A DNA stretch of 64,000 nt from Clostridium sp. OS1-26 (lineage in GTDB: Bacteria > Bacillota > Clostridia > Clostridiales > Clostridiaceae): NCBI RefSeq assembly GCF_030915445.1, contig NZ_CP133264.1, positions 4,063,208 to 4,127,207 on the forward strand, given 5' to 3'. The position numbers and the translations under genes are program-made. Below the pieces are notes generated by a model, which did not search any database, was not told where the DNA came from, and saw nothing but the letters and a program-made list of their open reading frames with translations. This document shows, in pieces, positions 1-8,549 of the stretch; positions within the stretch are counted from its first letter, which is position 1, and each line of letters starts with the position of its first letter.

Positions 1-1
1 T

Positions 2-997
2 TTTCATAAATACAGTAATAAAGAAAATACGACAGTAAAAACATCTACTAATAAAGATAAAACTGTTCTAGCATTTACAACTTACTATTATCCAGAGGAT
101 AAATCCTCTTATAATCAAATGGTGCAAAACACTAGTTCAATAAATAATATAGCAACGGATACTTATACTATAGATGCTAAAGGTAACCTATCTGGTAATG
201 TTCCAAAAGAACAAATTACGTACGCTAATAACAATAAAATTAAGCCTTTAGCTATGATAACGAATAAGTTTAATTCTGACTTAGCAAAGACCTTGCTTGA
301 AAGTCCCGCTAATAGAAAACTGTTAATAAATAATATATCGAATACCTTAAAAACAAATAACTATAAAGGCGTAAACATAGATTTTGAAAATGTCTATTAC
401 TATGACAGAAACTACTATACAAGTTTTTTAAAGGAACTTTATGGGGAACTTAAGCCAAAAGGTTTTACTGTTACAGCTTCTGTGCCAGCAAAAATTAGTG
501 ATGATCCTAAGGCTTCTTGGATTGGTGCGTATGATTATAAAGAAATTGCAAAATATACAGATGAAGTTATATTAATGACTTACGATGAACATTCTCCAGA
601 TGGTTCTTCTGGACCTGTTGCTTCAATCAATTGGGTAAAAAGTGTTATTAAATATGCTTCCTCTAATATACCAGCATCTAAAATAGTTTTAGGTGTTGCG
701 AGCTACGGATATGATTGGTCTTCAAAGGGTTCAAAAGCCTATGGTATTGATGCAATATATAAATTAGCAGAAGCTAATAATGCAGAAATTGAATGGAATG
801 ATGCCTATAAAAGTCCATTCTTTAAGTATAAAGATAAGTCAGGAGTCAGTCATACTGTATGGTTTGAAAATAGTACAAGCCTTTCTTATAAATTAGATAT
901 CGTCAATGATAGCAATTTAGCTGGTATAGCTATCTGGAGACTTGGGCTTGAGAATGAAGAGTATTGGTCAACTATTAAGGCAAAGTTAAATAGATAA
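2..997 (+). CDS. GH18 family glycoside hydrolase (YaaH/SleL-like), 5' end outside window
   Basis: The reading frame is open from the left edge, so the start codon lies upstream. The visible part is a TIM-barrel glycosyl hydrolase 18 domain. The beta-4 signature reads GVNIDFENV at about 368-394, with the presumed catalytic Glu codon at 386-388. Downstream motifs such as VILMTYDEH, LGVASYGYDW and a final AIWRLGLENEEYW are typical of spore cortex-lytic or germination enzymes of the YaaH/SleL type and related wall-associated glucosaminidases. Any N-terminal signal or LysM domain would be outside the window. The family assignment is firm. The exact substrate (cortex peptidoglycan or another GlcNAc polymer) is inference. 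Confidence 0.85.
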   Translation, partial: FHKYSNKENTTVKTSTNKDKTVLAFTTYYYPEDKSSYNQMVQNTSSINNIATDTYTIDAKGNLSGNVPKEQITYANNNKIKPLAMITNKFNSDLAKTLLESPANRKLLINNISNTLKTNNYKGVNIDFENVYYYDRNYYTSFLKELYGELKPKGFTVTASVPAKISDDPKASWIGAYDYKEIAKYTDEVILMTYDEHSPDGSSGPVASINWVKSVIKYASSNIPASKIVLGVASYGYDWSSKGSKAYGIDAIYKLAEANNAEIEWNDAYKSPFFKYKDKSGVSHTVWFENSTSLSYKLDIVNDSNLAGIAIWRLGLENEEYWSTIKAKLNR

Positions 998-1187
998 GCA
1001 TACAAAATTAATGAAAGCATAATTTAGAAGTTAATAATATAAACTATGAAGCTAGGATGTGGTGAAATTCACCACATCTTTTTATTTCACATTTGCTAAT
1101 TAGTTTTGAATCAATATTTTTTAAAGAGGAATCATAATTACAGTATGGTATTATTAATATAGATAGTGATAAAAAGGAGAGGATTAT

Positions 1188-3194
1188 TTGGAGATATTTA
1201 TAATTATTTTGATTTTACTAGCAAGTATTGGGGTTTCTAATATTATAAATCGTTTTATCCCCTCATTTCCTATTCCATTGGTTCAGATTTCCTTAGGAAT
1301 GATACTAGCAATCCTACCGCTAGGTATACATATGACATTAGAACCGGAGTTATTTTTAGTATTATTTATTGCTCCACTTTTGTTCAATGATGGAAAACGA
1401 GTATCAAGAAACGAATTATGGAGTTTAAGAACTCCAATTTTATTAATGGCACTTGGATTGGTTTTTGTAACTGTATTTATTGTAGGACATGTTATTCACT
1501 GGATGATTCCATCCATAACTTTATCAGCAGCATTTGCATTAGCAGCAATTTTATCACCAACAGATGCAGTAGCCGTTCAAGCTTTATCCAAGAGAATCCA
1601 TTTACCTAAAAAGATAATGAACCTTCTTGAAGGAGAAGCATTAATAAACGATGCTTCAGGATTAGTAGCATTTAAATTTGCGGTTGCTGCAACTGTTAGT
1701 GGAAGTTTCTCATTAATTAAAGCTACTGCTAGTTTCTTTATAATTGCCATTGGTGGCCTTTTATGTGGTGTTGTTCTATCTTTTTTAATTATTCATCTAC
1801 GTAGATTTATTCGTCGTTTAGGTATGGAGGACGTTACAATTCAAATGTTGATTCAAATATTAACCCCATTTTTCATTTATTTAGTTTCAGAACATCTAGG
1901 GGTATCAGGAATTTTGGCTGTTGTTTCTGGAGGGATTATACATTCTATTGAGCATGAGCGCATGGAATCTTTTATGTTAAAATTACAAATTGTTTCAACT
2001 AGCACTTGGTTTGTAATCTTGTTTATTTTGAATGGTCTTGTTTTCTTGATTCTTGGATTGCAAATTCCTGGTGTAATAAAAATAATATTTGAAGATGAGA
2101 AGTTTAATAACTTACAGGTTTTTGGATATATTGTGGTTATTTCCATCATTTTAACTATAATTAGATTTTTATGGGTTTACATATTTGGCGAAGGAAAGCT
2201 TAAGTTTAGAAAAGAAGAACTTTTCGATAAATCGAGATTTAAAGCAGCTGTTTTAACGTCACTTTCAGGTGTTAGGGGAGCAGTAACTTTGGCGGGAGCA
2301 TTTTCAATTCCCTATGTTTTACAAGGAGGGGCACCTTTCCCTCAACGTGATTTAATTATATTTATATCAGCAGGAGTTATCCTTTTCAGTTTACTTGAGA
2401 CAAGTATAATTTTGCCTATTCTTGTGAAAAAAGAGGAACATTCAAAAGGGGAAGATAAAAATAAAATTGAGCGAAAAGCACTTATAAAAGTAATAGAGGC
2501 TTCCATTAAAGCATTAAAGGAAGAGATAGATGATGAAAATAAAAAAGCTGCTTTAAATGTTATTGATAGCTATAATAAATATATTAGGAAGAGTTATAGA
2601 AGTGAAAATCAAGTTGAGCTAAATTTACAGTCTAGTGAAATGAAAAAGAACATTTATGCTAAGGCACTTAAAGTAGAAGAAAAGGAAATTGAACAATTAT
2701 TTAAAGCAGGAGAGATTTCTCAAAATGTCTACAACATTCTTAAAGAAAAATTTAATCATACAGAAAGTATTTTATCAAATGAGCTAAACCATAAAGTTAT
2801 CCTGGCTATTTCAATAATAAAAGGAGTTGCGTCAAAAGTATTTTCTTCATATAAAAATGATTCTATGACTGATGTTAAGGAAATTGAAACAGCCAAAATA
2901 TCAGCGTATAATGCAGCCATAGCAGCTATTAGAAAAGAAATTAATGATGAAAATAGAGGAGCCTCATTGGAGATAATTGCACATTATAACGAAATTATTA
3001 GAAGAATACAAAAAGGTAGTCAACCTAAAGATAATGAACAATTTAATAAACATAAAAGAGAGCTCCAATTTAAAGCTATTGAAGTACAGAGGAAAGAAGT
3101 TCAATCTCTCTTTGAAAATGGAGAAATCAATCGTGAACTTGCAAATAAATTACGGAGATTTATAAACTACTGGGAAGCTACCCTAATGGAATAA
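1188..3194 (+). CDS. CPA1-family Na+/H+ antiporter with duplicated C-terminal domain
   Basis: A 668-residue protein starting at TTG 1188 behind AGGAGAGG. Residues 1 to about 415 form roughly 12 hydrophobic segments with CPA1/NhaP hallmarks: the FNDGKR stretch, SPTDAVAV, EGEALINDASGLVAF (the Asp pair of the ion site) and SGVRGAVTLAGAFSIP. It should exchange Na+ (or K+) for H+ across the cytoplasmic membrane. The cytosolic tail (about 425-668) holds two related copies of a charged helical module, each with a KEI-DEN motif followed by YN..IR and later KAL.VE.KE...LF..GEI. Length and layout resemble the long B. subtilis NhaK/YvgP type. It appears monocistronic, with a hairpin about 120 bp downstream. 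Confidence 0.9.
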   Translation: MEIFIIILILLASIGVSNIINRFIPSFPIPLVQISLGMILAILPLGIHMTLEPELFLVLFIAPLLFNDGKRVSRNELWSLRTPILLMALGLVFVTVFIVGHVIHWMIPSITLSAAFALAAILSPTDAVAVQALSKRIHLPKKIMNLLEGEALINDASGLVAFKFAVAATVSGSFSLIKATASFFIIAIGGLLCGVVLSFLIIHLRRFIRRLGMEDVTIQMLIQILTPFFIYLVSEHLGVSGILAVVSGGIIHSIEHERMESFMLKLQIVSTSTWFVILFILNGLVFLILGLQIPGVIKIIFEDEKFNNLQVFGYIVVISIILTIIRFLWVYIFGEGKLKFRKEELFDKSRFKAAVLTSLSGVRGAVTLAGAFSIPYVLQGGAPFPQRDLIIFISAGVILFSLLETSIILPILVKKEEHSKGEDKNKIERKALIKVIEASIKALKEEIDDENKKAALNVIDSYNKYIRKSYRSENQVELNLQSSEMKKNIYAKALKVEEKEIEQLFKAGEISQNVYNILKEKFNHTESILSNELNHKVILAISIIKGVASKVFSSYKNDSMTDVKEIETAKISAYNAAIAAIRKEINDENRGASLEIIAHYNEIIRRIQKGSQPKDNEQFNKHKRELQFKAIEVQRKEVQSLFENGEINRELANKLRRFINYWEATLME

Positions 3195-3316
3195 GAATTT
3201 ATCTTCCTTAAAAGAATTTTATATAAGTATTGTTAAATTATGATGTAAAAGATTGTGAAATTTGGTATAATAACATTGGTAAATATCCATAAGGTGTACG
3301 TACAACAAAGTTTCTA

Positions 3317-3349
3317 TAGCAACAAAAACCAAAATAGTTTTTGTTGCTA
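3317..3349 (+). terminator. Stem-loop between antiporter and sensor kinase
   Basis: A perfect 13-bp inverted repeat (TAGCAACAAAAAC and its complement) with a 7-nt loop, followed by AAATTATTTT. It can terminate antiporter transcription. It lies downstream of a TATAAT-like box near 3268, so it could also act as a leader hairpin for the kinase operon. Confidence 0.55.
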
Positions 3350-3413
3350 AAATTATTTTAAGGTTAACTAATACTAATCACAGCAATGAAAGACTTATTT
3401 GGGGGAATTTCTA

Positions 3414-4601
3414 ATGAATAATAAAGCTAAAAATATTGTAATAATTATAAATTACTGCGTATTTACATTAATTATGCTAGTTGACTGTATATATAATAGT
3501 ACAAATTGGTTTATACTGATGTCTTTATACTTTATTCTTCTAACGGCATACTCAATTAATACATTTTTTCTACATGATCCCTTGAATAAGTGGGGAATTT
3601 TAAAAAAGCATAATCTAATGATTTTGGCTGTATATATTTTAGAGGTATGTTTAATATTTTTAATTAATAGATTTGACAGTACCCATGTATCTATAGGATT
3701 ATATCTTTTTATGTTAGCTGACATAGTTGTAAATCAAGGTTTTATAGGAGGAATTATTGCTTTTTTTACATTATATTCTATATCTGGTGTTTCCATTTTA
3801 AGCAAATTAGATTATGATAATGTTAGAGCTATTTCTTCAACACTATTAAATTTGCCAATTTTTATTGTAGTGTATATAATATTTTTCCTAATTAATCATC
3901 TTTTAAAGCAGACGGAACTTATAGAAGCAGCACTGAAGGAAGTTACTGTTAAAAAACTAGAAAAAGATTCTATGTATAATGACCTTAAAGAAGCTTATGA
4001 AAGAGTAGAATCTATAACTGCATTAAAAGAGAGAAATAGGATTGCTAGAGAAATACATGATACAGTAGGGCATACTTTAACTACAGTTTTAGTCGAAATG
4101 GAAGCGGCTAAAAGACTTATAAAAAAGGATGTAAATCTTGCAGAGAGCAAACTTAATCTAGCTCAGGGGCAGGTTAGAAAAGGTCTTAATGATATAAGAA
4201 GTTCTGTACGTGTGCTTGAAAATGGACAAGATATACTTGATTTTTATTCTGATATAAAGTCAATCATAGCGGAAACAGAAAAACATTCAGGGGCAATAAT
4301 TAAAGCACAAATAGATTATAATATAGCTCTTACCAAAGCCCAGGAAAAGGTTATTATATCAACACTTTTAGAGGGTCTCAGTAATGGTATAAGACATGGA
4401 AAGAGTAGTGCCTTTTTAGTTAAGTTGTATTTAGATAATGAAAGAGTATTCTTTTCTCTTGAAGATAACGGAGGAGGGGCCGACATAGTTACTTATGGCT
4501 TTGGGCTTAGAGCTATGAGAGAAAGAATATTAGAACTTAATGGAAGCCTTGATATATCATCAAAACTTGGAGAGGGTTTTAGTATATATATTAGCTTTTA
4601 A
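3414..4601 (+). CDS. NarL/LiaS-type sensor histidine kinase (HisKA_3)
   Basis: The start is taken as ATG 3414, behind GGGGGA at 3401-3406. An upstream in-frame TTG at 3399 overlaps that ribosome site and is unlikely. Residues 1 to about 165 contain about five or six membrane segments. A coiled coil follows, then the dimerisation box with REIHDTVGH (phospho-accepting His about residue 215), and a HATPase_c domain with the N-box GLSNGIRHG, EDNGGG and GFGLRAMRERI. It should phosphorylate the response regulator encoded directly downstream. The association with the following exporter genes suggests it senses an envelope stress or antimicrobial, which is inference. Confidence 0.88.
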   Translation: MNNKAKNIVIIINYCVFTLIMLVDCIYNSTNWFILMSLYFILLTAYSINTFFLHDPLNKWGILKKHNLMILAVYILEVCLIFLINRFDSTHVSIGLYLFMLADIVVNQGFIGGIIAFFTLYSISGVSILSKLDYDNVRAISSTLLNLPIFIVVYIIFFLINHLLKQTELIEAALKEVTVKKLEKDSMYNDLKEAYERVESITALKERNRIAREIHDTVGHTLTTVLVEMEAAKRLIKKDVNLAESKLNLAQGQVRKGLNDIRSSVRVLENGQDILDFYSDIKSIIAETEKHSGAIIKAQIDYNIALTKAQEKVIISTLLEGLSNGIRHGKSSAFLVKLYLDNERVFFSLEDNGGGADIVTYGFGLRAMRERILELNGSLDISSKLGEGFSIYISF

Positions 4602-4602
4602 T

Positions 4603-4646
4603 ATAGGGAAAAGACCGAAAGTCAACTTATACGTCGGTCTATGTTT
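4603..4646 (-). repeat. Short palindromic repeat, copy e
   Basis: The hairpin AGACCG / CGGTCT encloses AAAGTCAACTTATACGT. Read on the minus strand it gives AAGTTGACTTTCGGTCT followed by CCCTATAT, closely matching the copy near 48379-48433. It sits directly after the kinase stop codon and may terminate or attenuate transcription. Confidence 0.5.
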
Positions 4647-4724
4647 TCAAGTTTCAGTGCACTACAAAATGTATTACTAATGTTTTTGCACGATAAATAC
4701 TTTTAATGAGGTGAACTGTGGGAT

Positions 4725-5378
4725 ATGGACGAAATAAAAATACTGATAGCAGATGATCAAACTTTAATGAGAGACGGATTAAAGACAATTTTAGAGTTAG
4801 AAGAGAATTTTAGAGTTGTAGGCACGGCAAAGGATGGTGAAGAGGTATTAGATTTTTGTAAAAAGAACCCTCCAAATTTGGTATTAATGGACATAAGGAT
4901 GCCTAAAATGGATGGAGTTAAATGTACTAAAATATTGAAAAGCTTATATACTGAAGTTGTTGTTTTAATCTTAACTACATTTAACGATGTGGATTATATT
5001 GTTGAGGCTTTAAATTATGGAGCGGCGGGATACATACTGAAAGACATAGAAGGAGATGAACTTGTTAAGGCTATAAATGATGCCTACAAAGGTTCACTTA
5101 TGCTCCCTTCAAGTGTAGCTAAAAAGCTTGTTGAAAAGCTTTCTGAAAATGCCATAATTAAACCTAAAGAAAAAAAGATATTGCATGATTTTTCAGAGAG
5201 AGAAATCGAAATTGCAAAAATGCTGTCAATGGGTTTCAATAACCGCCAGATAGCTTCATCACTTTTTATATCTGAAGGTACAGTTAAGAATTATATAAGT
5301 AATATTTACAGTAAACTTGGAACTTCAGATAGAACTGCAGCTGCAGTTGAGATAAACAGAGTCCTTGGTACCAGATAA
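4725..5378 (+). CDS. LuxR/NarL-family response regulator
   Basis: A 217-residue two-domain regulator. The receiver domain (1-120) has the acidic pair D10-D11, phospho-acceptor D56 in VLMDIRMPKMDG, the T in LTTF and K about 106. The C-terminal GerE/LuxR HTH (about 150-215) contains SEREIEIAKMLSMGFNNRQIA and SEGTVKNYISNIYSKLG. It is the cognate partner of the upstream kinase. The 123-bp gap between the two carries a small hairpin repeat. It is followed by a terminator, so control of the downstream ABC/RND genes would be in trans. Targets are not visible. Confidence 0.9.
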   Translation: MDEIKILIADDQTLMRDGLKTILELEENFRVVGTAKDGEEVLDFCKKNPPNLVLMDIRMPKMDGVKCTKILKSLYTEVVVLILTTFNDVDYIVEALNYGAAGYILKDIEGDELVKAINDAYKGSLMLPSSVAKKLVEKLSENAIIKPKEKKILHDFSEREIEIAKMLSMGFNNRQIASSLFISEGTVKNYISNIYSKLGTSDRTAAAVEINRVLGTR

Positions 5379-5400
5379 AAAAAAGAATTAAATCATAATA

Positions 5401-5447
5401 AAAAAGTTACCACAGTCATAAAAAAATGTGACTAAGGTAACTTTTTT
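5401..5447 (+). terminator. Rho-independent terminator after the response regulator
   Basis: AAAAAGTTACC...AGTCA pairs with TGACT..GGTAACTTTTTT around an A-rich loop. A long stem followed by six T closes the two-component operon. Confidence 0.8.
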
Positions 5448-5542
5448 ATTGTCGTAATTTCGCTTATTATTATATTTGGAAGTAAACCGGATAAGAAATA
5501 CAGGTAAGGAAAATAAATGCTTACTTAGAAGGGAATATAGTA

Positions 5543-6667
5543 ATGAAGGTTTTATCAATTTTAAACTATAGTAGAAGAAATAAAGATAAAGTTATAAGTT
5601 CTATTATTCCGGTGTTAATTGCAGTTTCTTTTTTGTATTTGATTAATACCTTTGTGAAGTCAGTAGAGAACTCTTTGTATAAACTTAGTATAGATTCTTA
5701 TAAATACCATGCTACCATTATGTCCTGTGATGATGAAAACATAATTAAAAAAGTTAAAGATAATGAAAATGTAGAAAGATTAGTTCCTTTTATGCAGTAT
5801 GGGATAAAGTACAGTATTCCAGGAAGCTTAACTTGGGCGGAGGTAATAGGGGTAAAAGACAAAGATATGAATTATTTTTTAGAGAAAGAATCTATACAGG
5901 TTATGATCGGAAGATTGCCGGAAAAAGATAAAAAGGAAATTGCAGTAAATTACTTGGTCGCAAAAAATAAAAAAATAACTATTGGAGATAGCGTTGGAAA
6001 TGCATTCGATAAGTTTGATGGGATAAATGGAGAATATAAGGTAGTCGGAATACTAAAGGGTGCAAGTATGTTGTCTGTTGTACCTTTTAATAATGAAATT
6101 TTTAAGGATTATAGTGATAATGAAAAGTCTTTGAAGAGAGGAATAATAGTTTTTCCTAAAAGAAATAAGATTAATGAGGTTAACAAGCTAGTTGAGAGCT
6201 TACCAAAAGGGAAAGCAGTATATAACACTTTTAATACTTTGGATAAAGAATTTCATGAGGTTGAAGGTTCTATGAAAATTCTAGAGGTCATAAGTATATT
6301 ATCTATATTTCTAATGGTAGTTACAGTTGGAAGCTCAAAATATGTTGAGTTTTTTAATAGAAAAGAGGGCGTTGGAATACTAAATGCTATTGGTTACACC
6401 AAAGGTCAGATACTAAAGATGGCAGTATTAGAGGTTACGATAGTTAATACAATTTCATATGTTTTAGGACTACTTTTAGGCATTGGGATAAGTTACTTGG
6501 TTAAAAAAAATATTTTTGAGAATATCGGTGCTGTAGGAGTAGTATTTGACGGAAAGGCTTTTCTTGTATCTTTATATATACCTCTATTCACTACATTATT
6601 TACTATAGTGCCTGTAAATGAAATGATAAACAAACTTAATCCTATTGGGATGATTGAAAATAACTAA
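5543..6667 (+). CDS. ABC exporter permease, FtsX/MacB-like
   Basis: A 374-residue permease starting at ATG 5543 behind AGAAGGGA. It has one N-terminal membrane segment (about 18-38), a large extracellular MacB_PCD-like domain (about 40-235) and three membrane segments from about 245 to 365, the FtsX topology. The FtsX core contains NRKEGVGILNAIGYTKGQI, the cytoplasmic coupling region. It is the first gene of an exporter block. The second permease (7395-8518) has the same restored length of 374 residues, so the two probably form a heterodimer around the ATPase encoded between them. The substrate is unknown; macrolide, peptide or lipid export is typical of the family. Confidence 0.82.
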   Translation: MKVLSILNYSRRNKDKVISSIIPVLIAVSFLYLINTFVKSVENSLYKLSIDSYKYHATIMSCDDENIIKKVKDNENVERLVPFMQYGIKYSIPGSLTWAEVIGVKDKDMNYFLEKESIQVMIGRLPEKDKKEIAVNYLVAKNKKITIGDSVGNAFDKFDGINGEYKVVGILKGASMLSVVPFNNEIFKDYSDNEKSLKRGIIVFPKRNKINEVNKLVESLPKGKAVYNTFNTLDKEFHEVEGSMKILEVISILSIFLMVVTVGSSKYVEFFNRKEGVGILNAIGYTKGQILKMAVLEVTIVNTISYVLGLLLGIGISYLVKKNIFENIGAVGVVFDGKAFLVSLYIPLFTTLFTIVPVNEMINKLNPIGMIENN

Positions 6668-6715
6668 CTTTAGATTTAGTATTAGCATTTTGAGGATGCC
6701 TAAGGAGAGAATATT

Positions 6716-7395
6716 ATGATTTTTAAAATGGAAAGCGTAAATTTAGTTTATGACATAGGTAAAGAAGCTGAAACCTATGCACTTAAGGATATAAATCTTT
6801 CTCTAGATGGTGATAGATTTATTGGAATTATGGGACCTTCAGGAAGCAGAAAAGCTCTCTTCTTTATGCACTAGCAGGTTTTAAAATACCTACTTCAGGA
6901 AAGGTTTATTATAAAGATATAAATTATAATAAAATTTCTCCCTCTGAAAGTGCTGGTATAAGAAGAAGAGATTTTGGTTTTATTTTTCAGAGACATTTTT
7001 TAATTGAGTATATGACTGTACTAGAAAATGTATTAGTACCAATAAATGATGATAGCAGAGAGGCAAAAGAAAAAGCAGTATCCATACTTAGTAATTTTGG
7101 GGTTGCCCATCTTGCAAACAAAAAACCTTATCAACTGTCTGGAGGTCAAAGGCAAAGAGTTGCTATCGCGAGAGCATTAATAGGAGATCCAAAAGTAATT
7201 TTTGCAGATGAACCAACAGCAGCATTAGATTCTAGTGGTGCTATAGAGGTAATGAAATTTCTTGAGAGCTATAAAAAAGATAAGATGATTATAGTAGTAA
7301 CTCATGATCATAGTATTTTAAAGAATGCCAATTATGTCATTAACATGTTTGATGGTGCCATTGTTTCCATTGATAAAGGCAGGGGAGGAATATAA
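6716..7395 (+). pseudogene. ABC transporter ATP-binding protein (LolD/MacB-like), frameshifted in Walker A
   Basis: ATG 6716 follows TAAGGAGAGA. The first about 45 residues (MIFKMESVNLVYD to GPSGSRK) run into a stop, and the rest continues in the -1 frame from about 6850 to 7395. Restoring one A in the AAAA run at 6850-6853 gives a 226-residue ATPase of normal length. It then has FIFQRHFLI (Q-loop), LSGGQRQRVAIARAL (signature), VIFADEPTAALDS (Walker B) and VVTHDH. Even after repair the Walker A reads GPSGSRKS, with Arg where Gly is expected, so a substitution coincides with the deletion. The stop overlaps the next start (TAATG at 7393). It would energise the two flanking permeases if intact. 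Confidence 0.85.
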
Positions 7396-8518
7396 TGAAA
7401 CCTCTCTCAACGGCCATTTATCTAAAAAATAACATAAAGAAAGTTCTGCCAGGTTTTGCATGTATGTCCTTAGGTGTATTTATTATATATTTCTTTTCAA
7501 TAATATTATACAGCAGCATACTTCAAATAAACCGGGGCTCCTTAAATATGTTTGAAAAAGCAACAAGTGTTGAGTCTAATACTAAAGATCCCATACCAGA
7601 TAAAATTTTAAATAAAATCGAGGAATGTAGTAATGTAGAGTATATAATACCCATTATAAATAATATTGGAAGTTTTCGATATAAAAGCCCCTTTGGTGAC
7701 ATTAGTACTGAAGGTTTTAATGTTTTTGAAGAGGATATGCCTAAAATTCTTAAAGCTTTTGATATAAAGCTTGTGGAAGGAAAACTTCCTTCAGCAAACA
7801 GTAATGAACTACTTATACCGCTTAAGATTGCCAAGCAAAATAAGATTAAAATAGGAGATTATTTAAGTAAAGATACTGATTTAAATGTAATTTTAAATAA
7901 AAGATACAAGGTATGCGGTATAATCGATGGAACTGTAGATATCATGCTAACAACTAATGCTGGGCATACAAAACGAGAAGAGATGCTAAACCACAGTTTA
8001 ATATTTTCTCTAAAAAATAGAAATGACAAAATGATTAATGATGAACTTGCAGCTATGAAAGAAAGTAAGGTTACTATTATTGATTATAAGTCTGCATATG
8101 AAGAGATGAATGAAGTACTTCAGGTTGTGAATTCTCTTAAATATACTCTAAATTTTATAGTAATTACAGTTTTATGTATTTCACTTGGTAACTTAAATCA
8201 TATACTGTTTTCAAACAGAAAAGGTGAATTTGCTATTTTAATTGCTATTGGGTACAAAAAACGACTATATATAAGAAGCTTTTAAAAGAAAATATAACCT
8301 TAAACCTATTGGCATTTATTTTTGGTATTACATTCACAATAATAGCAGTAGAATTGTTAAATATAGTAGCCTTTAAGCCTAATGGTCAGTATGTCTATAG
8401 TTTTCATGTAGGCAGCATTTTTACTGCTTTTCTAGTTCCACTATTTGTATCGATAAGTAACATGATTTCACCCTTAAGGAATTTTAAGGCTATGGATTAT
8501 GAATATCTTAGTCTTTAA
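7395..8518 (+). pseudogene. Second FtsX-like ABC permease, frameshifted near its 3' end
   Basis: It starts at ATG 7395 overlapping the ATPase stop. Frame 1 codes residues 1 to about 290 up to IAIGYKKR and then stops at 8285. Adding one A to the A-run 8256-8261 joins it to the frame ending at 8518 and gives a 374-residue permease with the last two membrane segments. Topology matches the 5543-6667 protein: one N-terminal membrane helix, an extracellular domain and three C-terminal helices with NRKGEFAILIAIGY as the coupling motif. It is probably intact in the organism if the frameshift is a base-calling error. Confidence 0.82.
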
Positions 8519-8549
8519 AAGATAGATAGTATTAAAAAGGAGGACAAAC

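Noticed and set aside
7012..7395. A separate small ABC ATPase starting at Met 7012
   Set aside because: The frame continues upstream to the Walker A region. It is the second part of the gene that starts at 6716, not an independent gene.
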